Positions 6,059 through 13,979 of a stretch of DNA of 15,937 nucleotides are shown here, piece by piece. A program made the position numbers and the translations under genes. This DNA comes from Oscillospiraceae bacterium (GTDB lineage: Bacteria; Bacillota; Clostridia; Oscillospirales; Ruminococcaceae), in NCBI GenBank assembly GCA_009776345.1, contig WRLS01000030.1, forward strand, positions 1 through 15,937, in the 5' to 3' direction. The stretch's first letter is position 1. Each line of letters begins with the position of its first letter. The notes below the pieces were generated by a model, which worked only from the letters and a program-made list of their open reading frames with translations, did no database searches and was not told the origin of the DNA.

Positions 6059-7495
6059 CTAATACGATTTCCCCCAAACAACCATTGTATCCGCTTTTTT
6101 GCCGCAGCACACGCACACATCGGAAATGCTTTCCTGCTCAAAAGGTATACAGCGGGATGTCACGCCGAGGCTGTCTTTGAGCGCAAGTTCGCAGTTATCG
6201 TCGCCGCACCACATTGCTTTTACATAGCCGGTTGTTTTTGCGAAAATGCCTTCCAGCTCCTCCATGTTTTTTGCGGTGAAAGTTCTGGCGGCGCGGTTTT
6301 CTTCGGCTTTTTTGTATAGGCTTTTTTTGTAGTCCTCCAGTATTGCCGCGATTTCACCGGTTAGATTTTCCAGCTTGACAAAATATTTTTGACGGGTGTC
6401 GCGGCGGACAATAACACACTGGTTTTCGGCGATGTCGCGCGGGCCGATTTCAACGCGGAGCGGCACGCCTTTCATCTCATATTCCGCGTATTTCCAGCCC
6501 GCGGAGTTGTCGCTTGCGTCTACCTTAACCCTATAATTTTCTTTTAGGCTGTCACGCAGGGCATATGCCGCGTCAAGCACGCCTTCTTTGTGCTGCGCAA
6601 CGGGGATTATAACAATCTGCACAGGCGCGACGTCGGGCGGCAGGATAAGCCCGTTGTCGTCGCCGTGGGTCATGATAATCGCACCGATTAGGCGGGTAGA
6701 AAGCCCCCACGATGTTTCGTGCGGGTATTGTTTTGTGTTGTCGCGGCCCGTGAAGCCTATATCGAAGACTTTTGTGAAATTATCGGCGAAGTAGTGCGTG
6801 GTGCCTGCCTGCAATGATTTGCCGTCGTGCATCATGCCCTCGATTGCGTAAGTCGCCACTGCCCCGGCGAATTTTTCGCGCTCGGTCTTTTTGCCGTATA
6901 AAATAGGCAGGCACAAATAATCCTCACAAAAGCGGGTGTAGACGTCCAGCATCCGCAAAGTTTCTTCCATGGCTTCATCGGCGGTTTCGTGGATTGTATG
7001 GCCTTCCTGCCACAAAAATTCCGCCCCGCGCAGAAATGGCCGCGTGGTTTTTTCGTTGCGCATTACAGAACACCACTGGTTGTAAAGTTTTGGCAGGTCG
7101 CGGTAGGAGTGTACAATATTGGCGTAATGCTCACAAAAAAGCGTTTCGGAAGTCGGGCGGATGCAGTACCGCTCGGTCAGTTTTTCATTTCCCGCGTGTG
7201 TTACCCACATAACTTCGGGCGCAAAGCCCTCGATATGGTCTTTTTCTTTTTGCAGCAGGCTTTCGGGTATCAGCATAGGCATATAGATATTCTCATGCCC
7301 GGTTTCCTTGAATTTTGCGTCCAGTATGCGCTGTATATTTTCCCAAATTGCATAGCCGTAAGGCCGGTATACAATACAGCCGCGCACGGGCGAATAATCC
7401 GCCAGCTCGGCTTTTTTTACGATATCGGTGTACCATTTCGCGAAGTCCTCATCCCTTGACGTTACGGACTGCACCATCTTTTGCTGATCAGCCAT
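6059..7495 (-). CDS. proS: Prolyl-tRNA synthetase, archaeal/eukaryote type (ProS type 3)
   Basis: A 478-residue class II aminoacyl-tRNA synthetase that charges tRNA-Pro in the cytosol. The N-terminus has the typical YTDIVKKAELADYSPVRG; motif 2 region RNEKTTRPFLRGAEFLWQEG and motif 3 SWGLSTRLIGAIIMTHGDD are intact; the anticodon-binding domain follows (PVQIVIIPV onward). The C-terminal domain has the cysteines CGDDNC ... CVCCGKK near the end, typical of ProRS type 3 lacking the large editing insertion of bacterial ProRS. I place the start at ATG 7495: a consensus promoter at 7531-7559 would begin transcription near 7524, so upstream in-frame starts at 7540 and 7519 are excluded or nearly leaderless. 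No T-box leader is visible. The gene is monocistronic and convergent with the P-loop gene. Confidence 0.93.
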   Translation of the reverse strand: MADQQKMVQSVTSRDEDFAKWYTDIVKKAELADYSPVRGCIVYRPYGYAIWENIQRILDAKFKETGHENIYMPMLIPESLLQKEKDHIEGFAPEVMWVTHAGNEKLTERYCIRPTSETLFCEHYANIVHSYRDLPKLYNQWCSVMRNEKTTRPFLRGAEFLWQEGHTIHETADEAMEETLRMLDVYTRFCEDYLCLPILYGKKTEREKFAGAVATYAIEGMMHDGKSLQAGTTHYFADNFTKVFDIGFTGRDNTKQYPHETSWGLSTRLIGAIIMTHGDDNGLILPPDVAPVQIVIIPVAQHKEGVLDAAYALRDSLKENYRVKVDASDNSAGWKYAEYEMKGVPLRVEIGPRDIAENQCVIVRRDTRQKYFVKLENLTGEIAAILEDYKKSLYKKAEENRAARTFTAKNMEELEGIFAKTTGYVKAMWCGDDNCELALKDSLGVTSRCIPFEQESISDVCVCCGKKADTMVVWGKSY

Positions 7496-7530
7496 TTTGC
7501 CGCCCCCCTGTTTTTTCATCGCTGAAAAAC

Positions 7531-7559
7531 AGTATAACACCGCCGCGCTGTGCAGTCAA
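7531..7559 (-). promoter_or_regulatory. proS promoter
   Basis: On the minus strand TTGACT (7559-7554) and TATACT (7536-7531) are 17 bases apart. The predicted start near 7524 gives a leader of about 29 bases to ATG 7495. A palindromic element begins within 10 bases upstream of the -35 box. Confidence 0.7.
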
Positions 7560-7567
7560 GCGCGGCT

Positions 7568-7866
7568 GGCGCCGCAGGAATTTAGGTTTAAGGTTTCAGG
7601 ATTTAGGAAGGACGCGGAGTTTGTTGCTTCTGCCTTAAACCTTATCTTCCTGAAACCTGAAACCCGGCGGCTTCGCCGTCACAACCCCCGGCACTTCGTG
7701 CCACCCCCTTCGTGCGCGAAGGGGGCAAGGGCGGGCGGCAGATTGCCGCCCCTACAGCCTTCGGCAGGATTCAGGTTTCAGGAAATAAGGATTCAGGAAG
7801 GGAAGAAATTTGTTGTACCGTCCTTTTCCTGAAACCTGAAACCTAAATCCTAAAACCTGCGGCGCC
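7568..7866. repeat. Composite palindromic intergenic element (~300 bp)
   Basis: Perfect 11-bp terminal inverted repeats (GGCGCCGCAGG 7568-7578; CCTGCGGCGCC 7856-7866) bound the element. Inside are GGATTTAGG/GGTTTCAGG tracts and their inverse, and a chain of hairpins: CGGCG/CGCCG (7665-7678), GGCAC/GTGCC (7690-7702), CCCCCTTCG/CGAAGGGGG (7704-7725), GGGCGGCA/TGCCGCCC (7733-7751), and a 16-bp stem from 7770 and 7825. It fills most of the 439-base gap between proS and the TerB-domain gene. I see no gene in it; the frames across it are products of the repeat. Confidence 0.7.
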
Positions 7867-7875
7867 CTGCGCCGC

Positions 7876-7904
7876 TTGCCTTTCCCCCAAAAATACGCTA
7901 AAAT
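7876..7904 (+). promoter_or_regulatory. Promoter of the TerB-BrxD genes
   Basis: TTGCCT (7876-7881), 17 bases, TAAAAT (7899-7904). Transcription would start near 7911, about 24 bases before ATG 7935. It lies just right of the composite palindrome. Confidence 0.5.
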
Positions 7905-7934
7905 AATATACGATGCCGCGTGGGGGAGGTTAAA

Positions 7935-9581
7935 ATGGACAGCAGTAAAAAATACGCCTCTTTTTCCATACCGCGCCGTAGTGCGTCACAAAAAAAACCG
8001 CCGCCGGACATCGTGCCGGAAGCCAAACCGTCGCTGTCCCTGCACGGCGATTTTGCGGAAATAGAATATGAGCGCGGCACGGTCGGAGGCTTTTCCGGGG
8101 ACGGCGAAAGGCGCACAGTAACCTTGATCCCGGCGTCACAGCTTATCGATAAAAGGGCGCCCGACCCTGTCCGCGAGAAATTTTACGAGATGCGCCGACT
8201 CGCCACCGGCAACCCCTTTGCGCGAAATGACTCCGCGCTGTTTTACAAGCAGGCAAAGTTCATGGAGGACTTTACGGACGATTACAGCGGAACCGCGCCG
8301 TTTTCCATGTATTTTCCATATTACCAGCACATGAGCTATGATCAGCTCCGCACATTTTTCACCTGGCGCGCAAAGGCCCGCGCGGGCGATTTCCCCGCTG
8401 TCCCGCTTTCTTATGTGTTTTTGTATATTTACGAGCTGCTGTCCTGTATCGACGCGAAAAACCCCGCCGACTCGCTCGGGAAGCTGATCGCGGTATGGCT
8501 CGCGCTCCGTGAAGCCTATCCCGCGCTGGACAGATACCTGCCCGGCTGGATAAGGGACTTTTATATTTACTACAACCTGCCGTGCAGCTTTGCGTATTTG
8601 GCTTCGCTTTACGGGATTGAAGGCTTTTACCGCGAGAACAGTTTTTTTCGGGCAGAAGGGGACGGCTCACTTGCGGTCTGGAACGAAGCTTCCGCTTATG
8701 ACATAACCGCGTCTAAGTTTTATACCGGCGAGAATATACAGCTTATGGACAAATGCTTCTCCGCTGTTTTGGACGCGCTGCGGGAGCATTGCGGTAAGCG
8801 TGGGGTGCGCATTGAGGACCTGTTTATCTACGGCGTAAACAAAGGCATGGCATGGCACCCCTTTACACGGGCATTGTTCGAGCATTGGTACCGCCAGCCC
8901 GACTGCCGTATAGAAATGCCCGGCGGCAATATATACCACTGCACGGATAACCGCTGGACGGCGGATATTTTGATCTATCACTCAAACAGGCGGGAGCTTG
9001 CCGGATATATCATAAAAAAGACCGAAGCCTGCCTGCGCCTTGCCGTAAAATACAAGGGCAAGTTTACGGTAAGCCCTGCCTTTCTCGATCGGATTACAGA
9101 CAGGCAGAAAAATATCGGGCTTACACGGGAAATGCTTGACAGCGTAATCGAAAAAGCCGCCGCCGATTTTCTTAGGGAAATCAGCCGCACGGTCGTTACA
9201 GTCAGCCGCGAAAACCTTGCCCGCATACGGGAAGAGGCGCTGGATACCCGCGACAAGCTGATCGTCCCGGAGGAAGCGTATTCGCCGCCGCCTGTAACAA
9301 TCGCGCCTTCACCGCCGCAGGACGGTTATCCCGCGGCAGACGGTTGGGCGGCGTTCAAGCAGTCGCTTAGCCAAACCGAGCTTTCCGCGCTGGCAATGGC
9401 GCTTGGCGGCAACGCGGATATAAAAGCTTTTGCCGAGGAAAACGGGGTTATGCCTGAAATTTTGGCGGACGGCATCAACGAAAAGGCAATGGACCATATC
9501 GGCGACAATATTCTGGAGCTTGACGGCGGGATGGTATTGTACGGGGATTATCTGGAAAATATAGGGGAAATGTTAAAATGA
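7935..9581 (+). CDS. TerB_N/TerB_C domain protein of a TerB-BrxD-helicase system
   Basis: A 548-residue protein with a low-complexity N-terminus (Ser/Pro/Lys-rich, 1-40). It then has a TerB_N-type region (about 80-215): FYKQAKFMEDFTDDY, Y-F-P-Y-Y-Q-H-M, LRTFFTWRAKAR and LSYVFLYIYELL are the conserved run. A TerB_C-type region follows (about 425-548): RIREEALDTRDKLIV, the W-x-x-F-K-Q-S-L-S-x-T-E-L block and the GDNILELDGGM end. No transmembrane segment is visible and the central domain (215-420) is unassigned. TerB-linked proteins occur in tellurite/stress-response neighbourhoods beside ATPases and SF2 helicases. ATG 7935 has GGGGGAGG 5 bases upstream; an in-frame GTG at 7920 lacks one. The stop overlaps the ATPase start (ATGA). 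Its molecular role is not known to me. Confidence 0.82.
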   Translation: MDSSKKYASFSIPRRSASQKKPPPDIVPEAKPSLSLHGDFAEIEYERGTVGGFSGDGERRTVTLIPASQLIDKRAPDPVREKFYEMRRLATGNPFARNDSALFYKQAKFMEDFTDDYSGTAPFSMYFPYYQHMSYDQLRTFFTWRAKARAGDFPAVPLSYVFLYIYELLSCIDAKNPADSLGKLIAVWLALREAYPALDRYLPGWIRDFYIYYNLPCSFAYLASLYGIEGFYRENSFFRAEGDGSLAVWNEASAYDITASKFYTGENIQLMDKCFSAVLDALREHCGKRGVRIEDLFIYGVNKGMAWHPFTRALFEHWYRQPDCRIEMPGGNIYHCTDNRWTADILIYHSNRRELAGYIIKKTEACLRLAVKYKGKFTVSPAFLDRITDRQKNIGLTREMLDSVIEKAAADFLREISRTVVTVSRENLARIREEALDTRDKLIVPEEAYSPPPVTIAPSPPQDGYPAADGWAAFKQSLSQTELSALAMALGGNADIKAFAEENGVMPEILADGINEKAMDHIGDNILELDGGMVLYGDYLENIGEMLK

Positions 9582-10900
9582 GCATGGAAAACGCAGTCCC
9601 TGCACGAATCGCGAATATTCTGATGGGCGCGCTGAAGGGCGGCGTTGTCCCACGGGTCGGGCTGGAGTATATCACGGTGGGGCGCGCGCGGGAAATCGCC
9701 GCGATCCTCCACGATATAGACATGATCGGGGACGGCGGCGCGTCCTTCCGCTTTATCGTGGGCAAATACGGCAGCGGCAAAAGCTTCCTTTTGCAGACGA
9801 TCCGCAACTATGCCACCGCAAAAGGCTTTTGCGTAGTGGACGCCGACCTTTCGCCCGAGCGGCGTTTCGCAGGGACAAAGGGGCAGGGGCTGGCGACGTA
9901 CAAGGAGCTTATCCAAAACCTCTCCACCAAAACAAAGCCGGACGGCGGGGCGCTTCCGCTTATCCTGGAAAGATGGATCGGCGGCATACAGGCTTCGGTC
10001 AAGGCGCAAACGGACCTCTCCGGCGGCCAATTTGACAGCGAGGTGGAAAAGCAGATTTTCGCCGTCGCCGCCTCTCTGGAGGGCATGGTAAACGGCTTTG
10101 AATTCGCGAAGGCCGTAGCGGCTTATTGGCGGGCATACAGGCTGGATGACGCGGCAATGAAAAGCAATGTGCTGAAATGGTTCCGCGGGGAATACGCCTC
10201 CCGCAGGGAGGCAAAGGCGGAGCTGGATATAAACTTCATCGTAACGGACGAAACCTGGTACGACTTTTTAAAAGTTTTCGCGGCGTTTCTGGTCGGCGCG
10301 GGGTACAGGGGCCTGCTGGTGCTGATTGATGAGCTTGTGAATATTTTCAAGATACCGAACTCCATCACGCGGGCAAACAACTACGAAAAGATTTTGACAA
10401 TCTACAACGACGCACTGCAGGGCAAGGCAAAGCACATCGGCTTTTTGATGGGCGGCACACCGCAGTGCATTGAGGATAAATACAAGGGCGTGTTCAGCTA
10501 CGAGGCTTTGCGCTCAAGGCTGTCGGAGGGCCATTTCGCCGCGGAGGGCATAAAAGACCTCAATGCGCCGATCATCCGCCTGCAAATGCTCACACAGGAA
10601 GAAATGTATGTGCTGGTGGAAAAGCTGCGGGATATCCACGCGCGCCTGTATAATTACACGCCTGTATTGGGGCACGACGACCTTGTATATTTCCTCACGG
10701 TGGAATACAACAGGGTGGGTGCGGAAAGCCATATCACGCCGCGCGAAATCATCCGCGATTTTATAGAGCTTGTCAACATCCTGCACCAGAACCCCGGCAA
10801 AACCGCGGGAGATATTCTGGGCAGCAACAGCTTTGAGATGGCAAAGGGCGGCATAACCGACGAGGATATCCACGCGGATTTTGTAGAGTTTGAGGTATAG
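9578..10900 (+). CDS. brxD: BrxD-type P-loop ATPase (BREX-associated ATP-binding family)
   Basis: A 440-residue ATPase. Walker A is GKYGSGKS (62-69), Walker B is LLVLIDELVNI with Asp251-Glu252, and a sensor-like GGTPQCIED follows (292-300). R-L-S-E-G and ITPREIIRDF near the C-terminus complete the pattern of the BrxC/BrxD family (formerly DUF2791). BrxD is found in type 2 BREX with the helicase BrxHI; here no pglX, pglZ, pglY/brxC or pglW homolog is in the window. The 4-base overlap with the TerB gene means coupled translation, which argues for a physical complex. The stop is followed immediately by a palindromic repeat (CGCGGC/GCCGCG from 10901), which separates it from the toxin-antitoxin pair. 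Confidence 0.85.
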   Translation: MSMENAVPARIANILMGALKGGVVPRVGLEYITVGRAREIAAILHDIDMIGDGGASFRFIVGKYGSGKSFLLQTIRNYATAKGFCVVDADLSPERRFAGTKGQGLATYKELIQNLSTKTKPDGGALPLILERWIGGIQASVKAQTDLSGGQFDSEVEKQIFAVAASLEGMVNGFEFAKAVAAYWRAYRLDDAAMKSNVLKWFRGEYASRREAKAELDINFIVTDETWYDFLKVFAAFLVGAGYRGLLVLIDELVNIFKIPNSITRANNYEKILTIYNDALQGKAKHIGFLMGGTPQCIEDKYKGVFSYEALRSRLSEGHFAAEGIKDLNAPIIRLQMLTQEEMYVLVEKLRDIHARLYNYTPVLGHDDLVYFLTVEYNRVGAESHITPREIIRDFIELVNILHQNPGKTAGDILGSNSFEMAKGGITDEDIHADFVEFEV

Positions 10901-11126
10901 CGCGGCGCAGCCGCGCAGGATTTAGGTTTTAGGATTTAGGATTTAGGAAGGGAAGAAACCACAAGTTTCGCACCTATAAAGAACCACCCCGTCAGGCTAC
11001 GCCGTCCACCCCTCCAAGGAGGGGAATTTCGGGCGGGATGACCCCGCCCCTACGGTGCAGTATTGATGATTGTGCGGTAATTTCGGGCGGCAGGTTGCCG
11101 CCCCTACGGTGCAGCCGCGCAGGATT
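10901..11126. repeat. Palindromic repeat block between brxD and the toxin gene
   Basis: The block starts one base after the brxD stop with hairpin CGCGGC/GCCGCG. GCAGCCGCGCAGGATT occurs at both ends (10907-10922 and 11111-11126), a perfect 16-bp direct repeat. Between them lie a GGATTTAGG tract ending AAGGGAAGAA, a CCCCTCC/GGAGGGG hairpin (11009-11024) and two 36-base copies (11025-11060, 11079-11114) of a hairpin module ending CCGCCCCTACGGTGCAG or its variant. No gene is seen in this 290-base stretch apart from the doubtful 21-codon frame at 11186. Confidence 0.65.
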
Positions 11127-11155
11127 AAATGCCCATTTCAAAACAACTGAAGCGC

Positions 11156-11184
11156 TTGACAATATTTAGTCTTTAAGGTATAAT
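11156..11184 (+). promoter_or_regulatory. Consensus sigma-A promoter of toxin-antitoxin-helicase unit
   Basis: TTGACA (11156-11161), exactly 17 bases, TATAAT (11179-11184): both hexamers match the consensus perfectly. The start would be near 11191. No terminator is visible between here and the helicase gene, so this promoter should also drive the helicase. I see no clear operator repeat over it. Confidence 0.8.
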
Positions 11185-11185
11185 A

Positions 11186-11251
11186 ATGGCCTTGTTTTAT
11201 TCAGATGAAAATCAGAAATTTTTACTTGAATCAATAGCGCAGGAACGGTGA
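11186..11251 (+). other. Doubtful 21-codon frame at the transcription start
   Basis: ATG 11186 to TGA 11249-11251 encodes MALFYSDENQKFLLESIAQE plus a final Arg. It begins before the predicted transcription start (about 11191) and has no ribosome site, so it is probably untranslated leader or a gene remnant. Confidence 0.15.
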
Positions 11252-11263
11252 GAGGTGAATATA

Positions 11264-11524
11264 ATGAGAGCGCAAAAATTGCCGCCGGAATATTCTAGGC
11301 AAGCGGCAAAATTCGTTGAAAATTCAGACAAAAAAACACAGCAAAGATTAAAAGATGGTATTGAAAAAATTCCTGCCGGGGATATTATTCCGTATAAAGC
11401 GCGGGAAGGATATTACAGGCTTCGCGTAGGAGGATACAGAATATTATTTATTTGGCTCAGCGATGAACAAATATATGTAGCTCTCATTGACAGCAGAGGG
11501 CAAGCCTATAAGAAAGGGGTGTAA
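11264..11524 (+). CDS. RelE/ParE-superfamily toxin
   Basis: An 86-residue basic protein. The central core GYYRLRVGGYRILFIW and the end V-A-L-I-D-S-R-G-Q-A-Y-K match the beta-sheet and C-terminal helix region of RelE/ParE toxins, which act either as ribosome-dependent mRNA nucleases or gyrase inhibitors; the subfamily cannot be told here. ATG 11264 has AGAGGTG 6 bases upstream; the in-frame GTG at 11255 overlaps that site and is unlikely. The antitoxin starts 2 bases after its stop, so the order is toxin-first as in HigBA-like modules. The gene is more AT-rich than its neighbours, which suggests recent arrival. Confidence 0.8.
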   Translation: MRAQKLPPEYSRQAAKFVENSDKKTQQRLKDGIEKIPAGDIIPYKAREGYYRLRVGGYRILFIWLSDEQIYVALIDSRGQAYKKGV

Positions 11525-11526
11525 TT

Positions 11527-11727
11527 ATGAATTTAGCTTTAGAAATTAACAATAAAATATGCTATTTAGACGATAATAAGAAAAGGTTGATTTTAGAGAT
11601 TATAAACAATTTTTTACCTGATGATGAAGATATTAAGGCGGACGATTTACATTACCTCGACATAGCTGAACAAGAACTTGCCCGCGGCGAAACTATATCC
11701 CACAATAATATAAAATGGAAACAGTAA
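11527..11727 (+). CDS. Putative antitoxin partner of the RelE/ParE-like toxin
   Basis: A 66-residue acidic protein, rich in Asp/Glu/Asn, with a helical N-terminal half (NKICYLDDNKKRLILEII) and a C-terminal IAEQELARGETISHNNIKW tail that recalls antitoxin tails binding the toxin. It directly follows the toxin gene (2-base gap, AAAGGGGT 6 bases upstream), with its stop overlapping the helicase start region. Assigned as antitoxin by position, size and charge; I do not recognise a named family. A helix-turn-helix is not evident, so autoregulation of the promoter is uncertain. Confidence 0.7.
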   Translation: MNLALEINNKICYLDDNKKRLILEIINNFLPDDEDIKADDLHYLDIAEQELARGETISHNNIKWKQ

Positions 11728-13955
11728 TGGAGATTTTCAGCCGCCTTGCCCCATTCATACAGGACTTCATCTACCAAAACAAATGGGATGAGCTTAGGGG
11801 CGTGCAGGTCGCCGCGTGTGAGGTTATCTTCGGCAGCGACGATAATTTATTGCTCTCCTCCGGCACTGCTTCGGGCAAGACAGAAGCGGCGTTTTTGCCC
11901 GTGCTGACGGAGCTTTACGAAAAGCCGTCCAAATCAGTCGGCGTGCTGTATATCTCGCCGCTAAAGGCGCTGATAAACGACCAGTTTAAGCGGCTGGAGC
12001 AGCTTCTTCTCGACAGCCATATTCCGGTGACTAAGTGGCATGGGGACGCTTCGCAGTCCAAAAAAAACGACCTTGTAAAAAATCCGGGGGGCATACTGCA
12101 GATCACGCCGGAATCCCTGGAAAGCCTTGTTACAAACAAGCGCGGCGCGTGTTTGCAAATGTTCAGCGACCTGCGCTTTGTCATAATTGACGAGGTGCAC
12201 CACTTCATGCGGGATGTGCGCGGGATACAGCTTCTGTGCGTGCTGGAGCGCTTGCAAAAGCTGACAGGCGTTGCCCCAAGGAGGATTGGGTTGTCGGCGA
12301 CGCTCGGGGACGTTTCGCTCGCGCAAACATGGCTCAACACCGGTACAGACCGAAACTGCGCCGCGCCCATATCCGACGAGGGCAAAAAGCGCGTGCGGCT
12401 GCATATCGAGCGCTTTGTAAACTACGCCGACAAGCGCGATTTTGAAGAGCGGGACGGCAGCGGCAATTTAGTCAGCGTAGATTCCGGCGGGGATATCGGC
12501 CACCGCGAGCATTACGAGTACCTTTTTAAAATGACGCTGGACAAAAAGACAATCATCTTCACAAACAGCCGCGAGGAAACCGAGTTTGTGATTGCGAATT
12601 TACGTGAAATCGCGCTGAAAAATAAATCGCCGGATGTCTACCGCGTACATCACGGCAATGTTTCCGCGCTGATCCGCGAAACCACCGAGGACGAGATGAA
12701 GGACGAGGACGAAAAGATCGTAACCGGCGCGACTGTTACACTGGAGCTGGGCATCGACATCGGCTCCCTCGACCAAGCGGTTCAAGTGGGCGCGCCGCTG
12801 AATGTTTCAAGCTTCGCGCAAAGGCTCGGAAGATGCGGGCGCAGGGGGCAAATACCGCAGCTGCTATTCACTTTTGTGGAAAGCATACGCATAAACTCCG
12901 CCGATATTTTAGGACCGATAAACTGGGAATTCATCCGCACAATCGCGATTATCGAGCTGTATTTGCGAAGCCACTGGATGGAGCCTATCCCGCCGCTCCG
13001 CCACGCGTACAACCTGCTCTACCACCAGACCATGAGCCATATCAAAAGCAGCGGGGAGCTTTCCCCGGCGGCGCTGGCACAGTCTATACTGCCGCTGGGC
13101 TGTTTTCGGCATATCCCGCAGGACGATTACAAAAAGCTGCTTTCTCATCTTATTCACATACAGCAGCTGGAGCGCACGGAGCGCGGCGGGCTGATAATCG
13201 GCAGGGAAGGCGAAAAGGTAGTAAACAGCCATAAATTCCTCACCGTGTTTATCACGCCGGAATATTTGCTGGTAAAAGACGAAAACCGCACCATCGGCAC
13301 GGTCGACAAAATATACCCGGTGGGCACACGGTTTGCGTTAGCGGGGCTTACCTGGGAAACCGTGGATGTAAACGAAAAATCAAAGGTGATTTTCGTAAAG
13401 CGCGTCCCCGGCATTTCTGTCGTGGATTGGAACGTGGATTTTGAAGCTGAGCTGCACACCGTGCTTGTGCGCAAGATTCGGGAGATATTGCAAAATGACG
13501 CCGCTTACCCATATCTGAGCGAACGCTGCCGCGAACGCCTTTCGGAAATACAGTACATCACGCGAAACAGCGGCATCCTGAAAAACCTCGTAACGCCGCT
13601 GTCGGACAAAAAATACGCCATATTCCCGTGGGTCGGCACGCGCCGGCTCATGACACTGCACTACGCGCTGTCCCAAAGGAAGATAAAAAACAAGCTGCCG
13701 TGGATAACCTGCGTGTATCTTGAGGCGGCTTTCACAGGCACGGCGGAGGAGCTGGAGGATATCGTCCGCGACATCCTGCGCAAGGATTTGGACCCAAACA
13801 GCCTGCCCCTGCCGGAAAAAATACAGATGAACGGCAAATACAACGAATTCATCCCGCAGGAGCTTTTGCGCAAGCAGTTTGTTTTGGATTATCTTGATTT
13901 TGAGGGGCTTGCCGCCGACATGGCAGACCGGGATTTAGAGAAGGGCGATTCATAA
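11715..13955 (+). CDS. Lhr/BrxHI-like SF2 DEAD/DEAH-box helicase
   Basis: A 746-residue superfamily II helicase. Motifs: Q-like region 29-31, Walker A SGTASGKT (49-56), Ia SPLKAL (81-86), TPESLE (131-136), II DEVH (159-162), III SAT (194-196), IIFTNSREE (280-288), V LELGIDIG (343-350), VI QRLGRCGRRG (369-378). After the two RecA domains come about 360 residues, including regions expected for winged-helix and accessory domains of Lhr-like helicases. BrxHI, paired with BrxD in type 2 BREX, is of this class, which fits the brxD gene here. Start uncertain: ATG 11715 overlaps the antitoxin stop by 13 bases, or ATG 11727 in a TAATG overlap; neither has a strong ribosome site. Translation is probably coupled to the antitoxin gene. 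Confidence 0.88.
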   Translation: METVMEIFSRLAPFIQDFIYQNKWDELRGVQVAACEVIFGSDDNLLLSSGTASGKTEAAFLPVLTELYEKPSKSVGVLYISPLKALINDQFKRLEQLLLDSHIPVTKWHGDASQSKKNDLVKNPGGILQITPESLESLVTNKRGACLQMFSDLRFVIIDEVHHFMRDVRGIQLLCVLERLQKLTGVAPRRIGLSATLGDVSLAQTWLNTGTDRNCAAPISDEGKKRVRLHIERFVNYADKRDFEERDGSGNLVSVDSGGDIGHREHYEYLFKMTLDKKTIIFTNSREETEFVIANLREIALKNKSPDVYRVHHGNVSALIRETTEDEMKDEDEKIVTGATVTLELGIDIGSLDQAVQVGAPLNVSSFAQRLGRCGRRGQIPQLLFTFVESIRINSADILGPINWEFIRTIAIIELYLRSHWMEPIPPLRHAYNLLYHQTMSHIKSSGELSPAALAQSILPLGCFRHIPQDDYKKLLSHLIHIQQLERTERGGLIIGREGEKVVNSHKFLTVFITPEYLLVKDENRTIGTVDKIYPVGTRFALAGLTWETVDVNEKSKVIFVKRVPGISVVDWNVDFEAELHTVLVRKIREILQNDAAYPYLSERCRERLSEIQYITRNSGILKNLVTPLSDKKYAIFPWVGTRRLMTLHYALSQRKIKNKLPWITCVYLEAAFTGTAEELEDIVRDILRKDLDPNSLPLPEKIQMNGKYNEFIPQELLRKQFVLDYLDFEGLAADMADRDLEKGDS

Positions 13956-13979
13956 TGCATAATTAAAAGACGGTGCAAT

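Noticed and set aside
6989..7459. A 156-codon plus-strand frame antisense to proS
   Set aside because: Shadow of the ProRS coding region; no supporting start signal.
7497..7832. A 111-codon plus-strand frame across the composite palindrome
   Set aside because: The frame is made of repeat sequence and overlaps the proS promoter; it lacks any recognisable protein feature.
7496..7919. T-box riboswitch upstream of proS
   Set aside because: The predicted leader is only about 29 bases and no T-box antiterminator sequence is visible.
9548..10030. A 160-codon minus-strand frame antisense to brxD
   Set aside because: Inside a confident ATPase gene with Walker motifs; no evidence of its own.
10917..11114. 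CRISPR array or telomere-like tandem repeats
   Set aside because: The GGATTTAGG tracts are short and irregular and there are no uniform repeats with unique spacers of regular length; no cas genes are present.
7935..13955. Complete BREX or DISARM locus
   Set aside because: No methyltransferase, PglZ, BrxC/PglY, or DISARM nuclease genes are in the window; only the BrxD and helicase components are shared.
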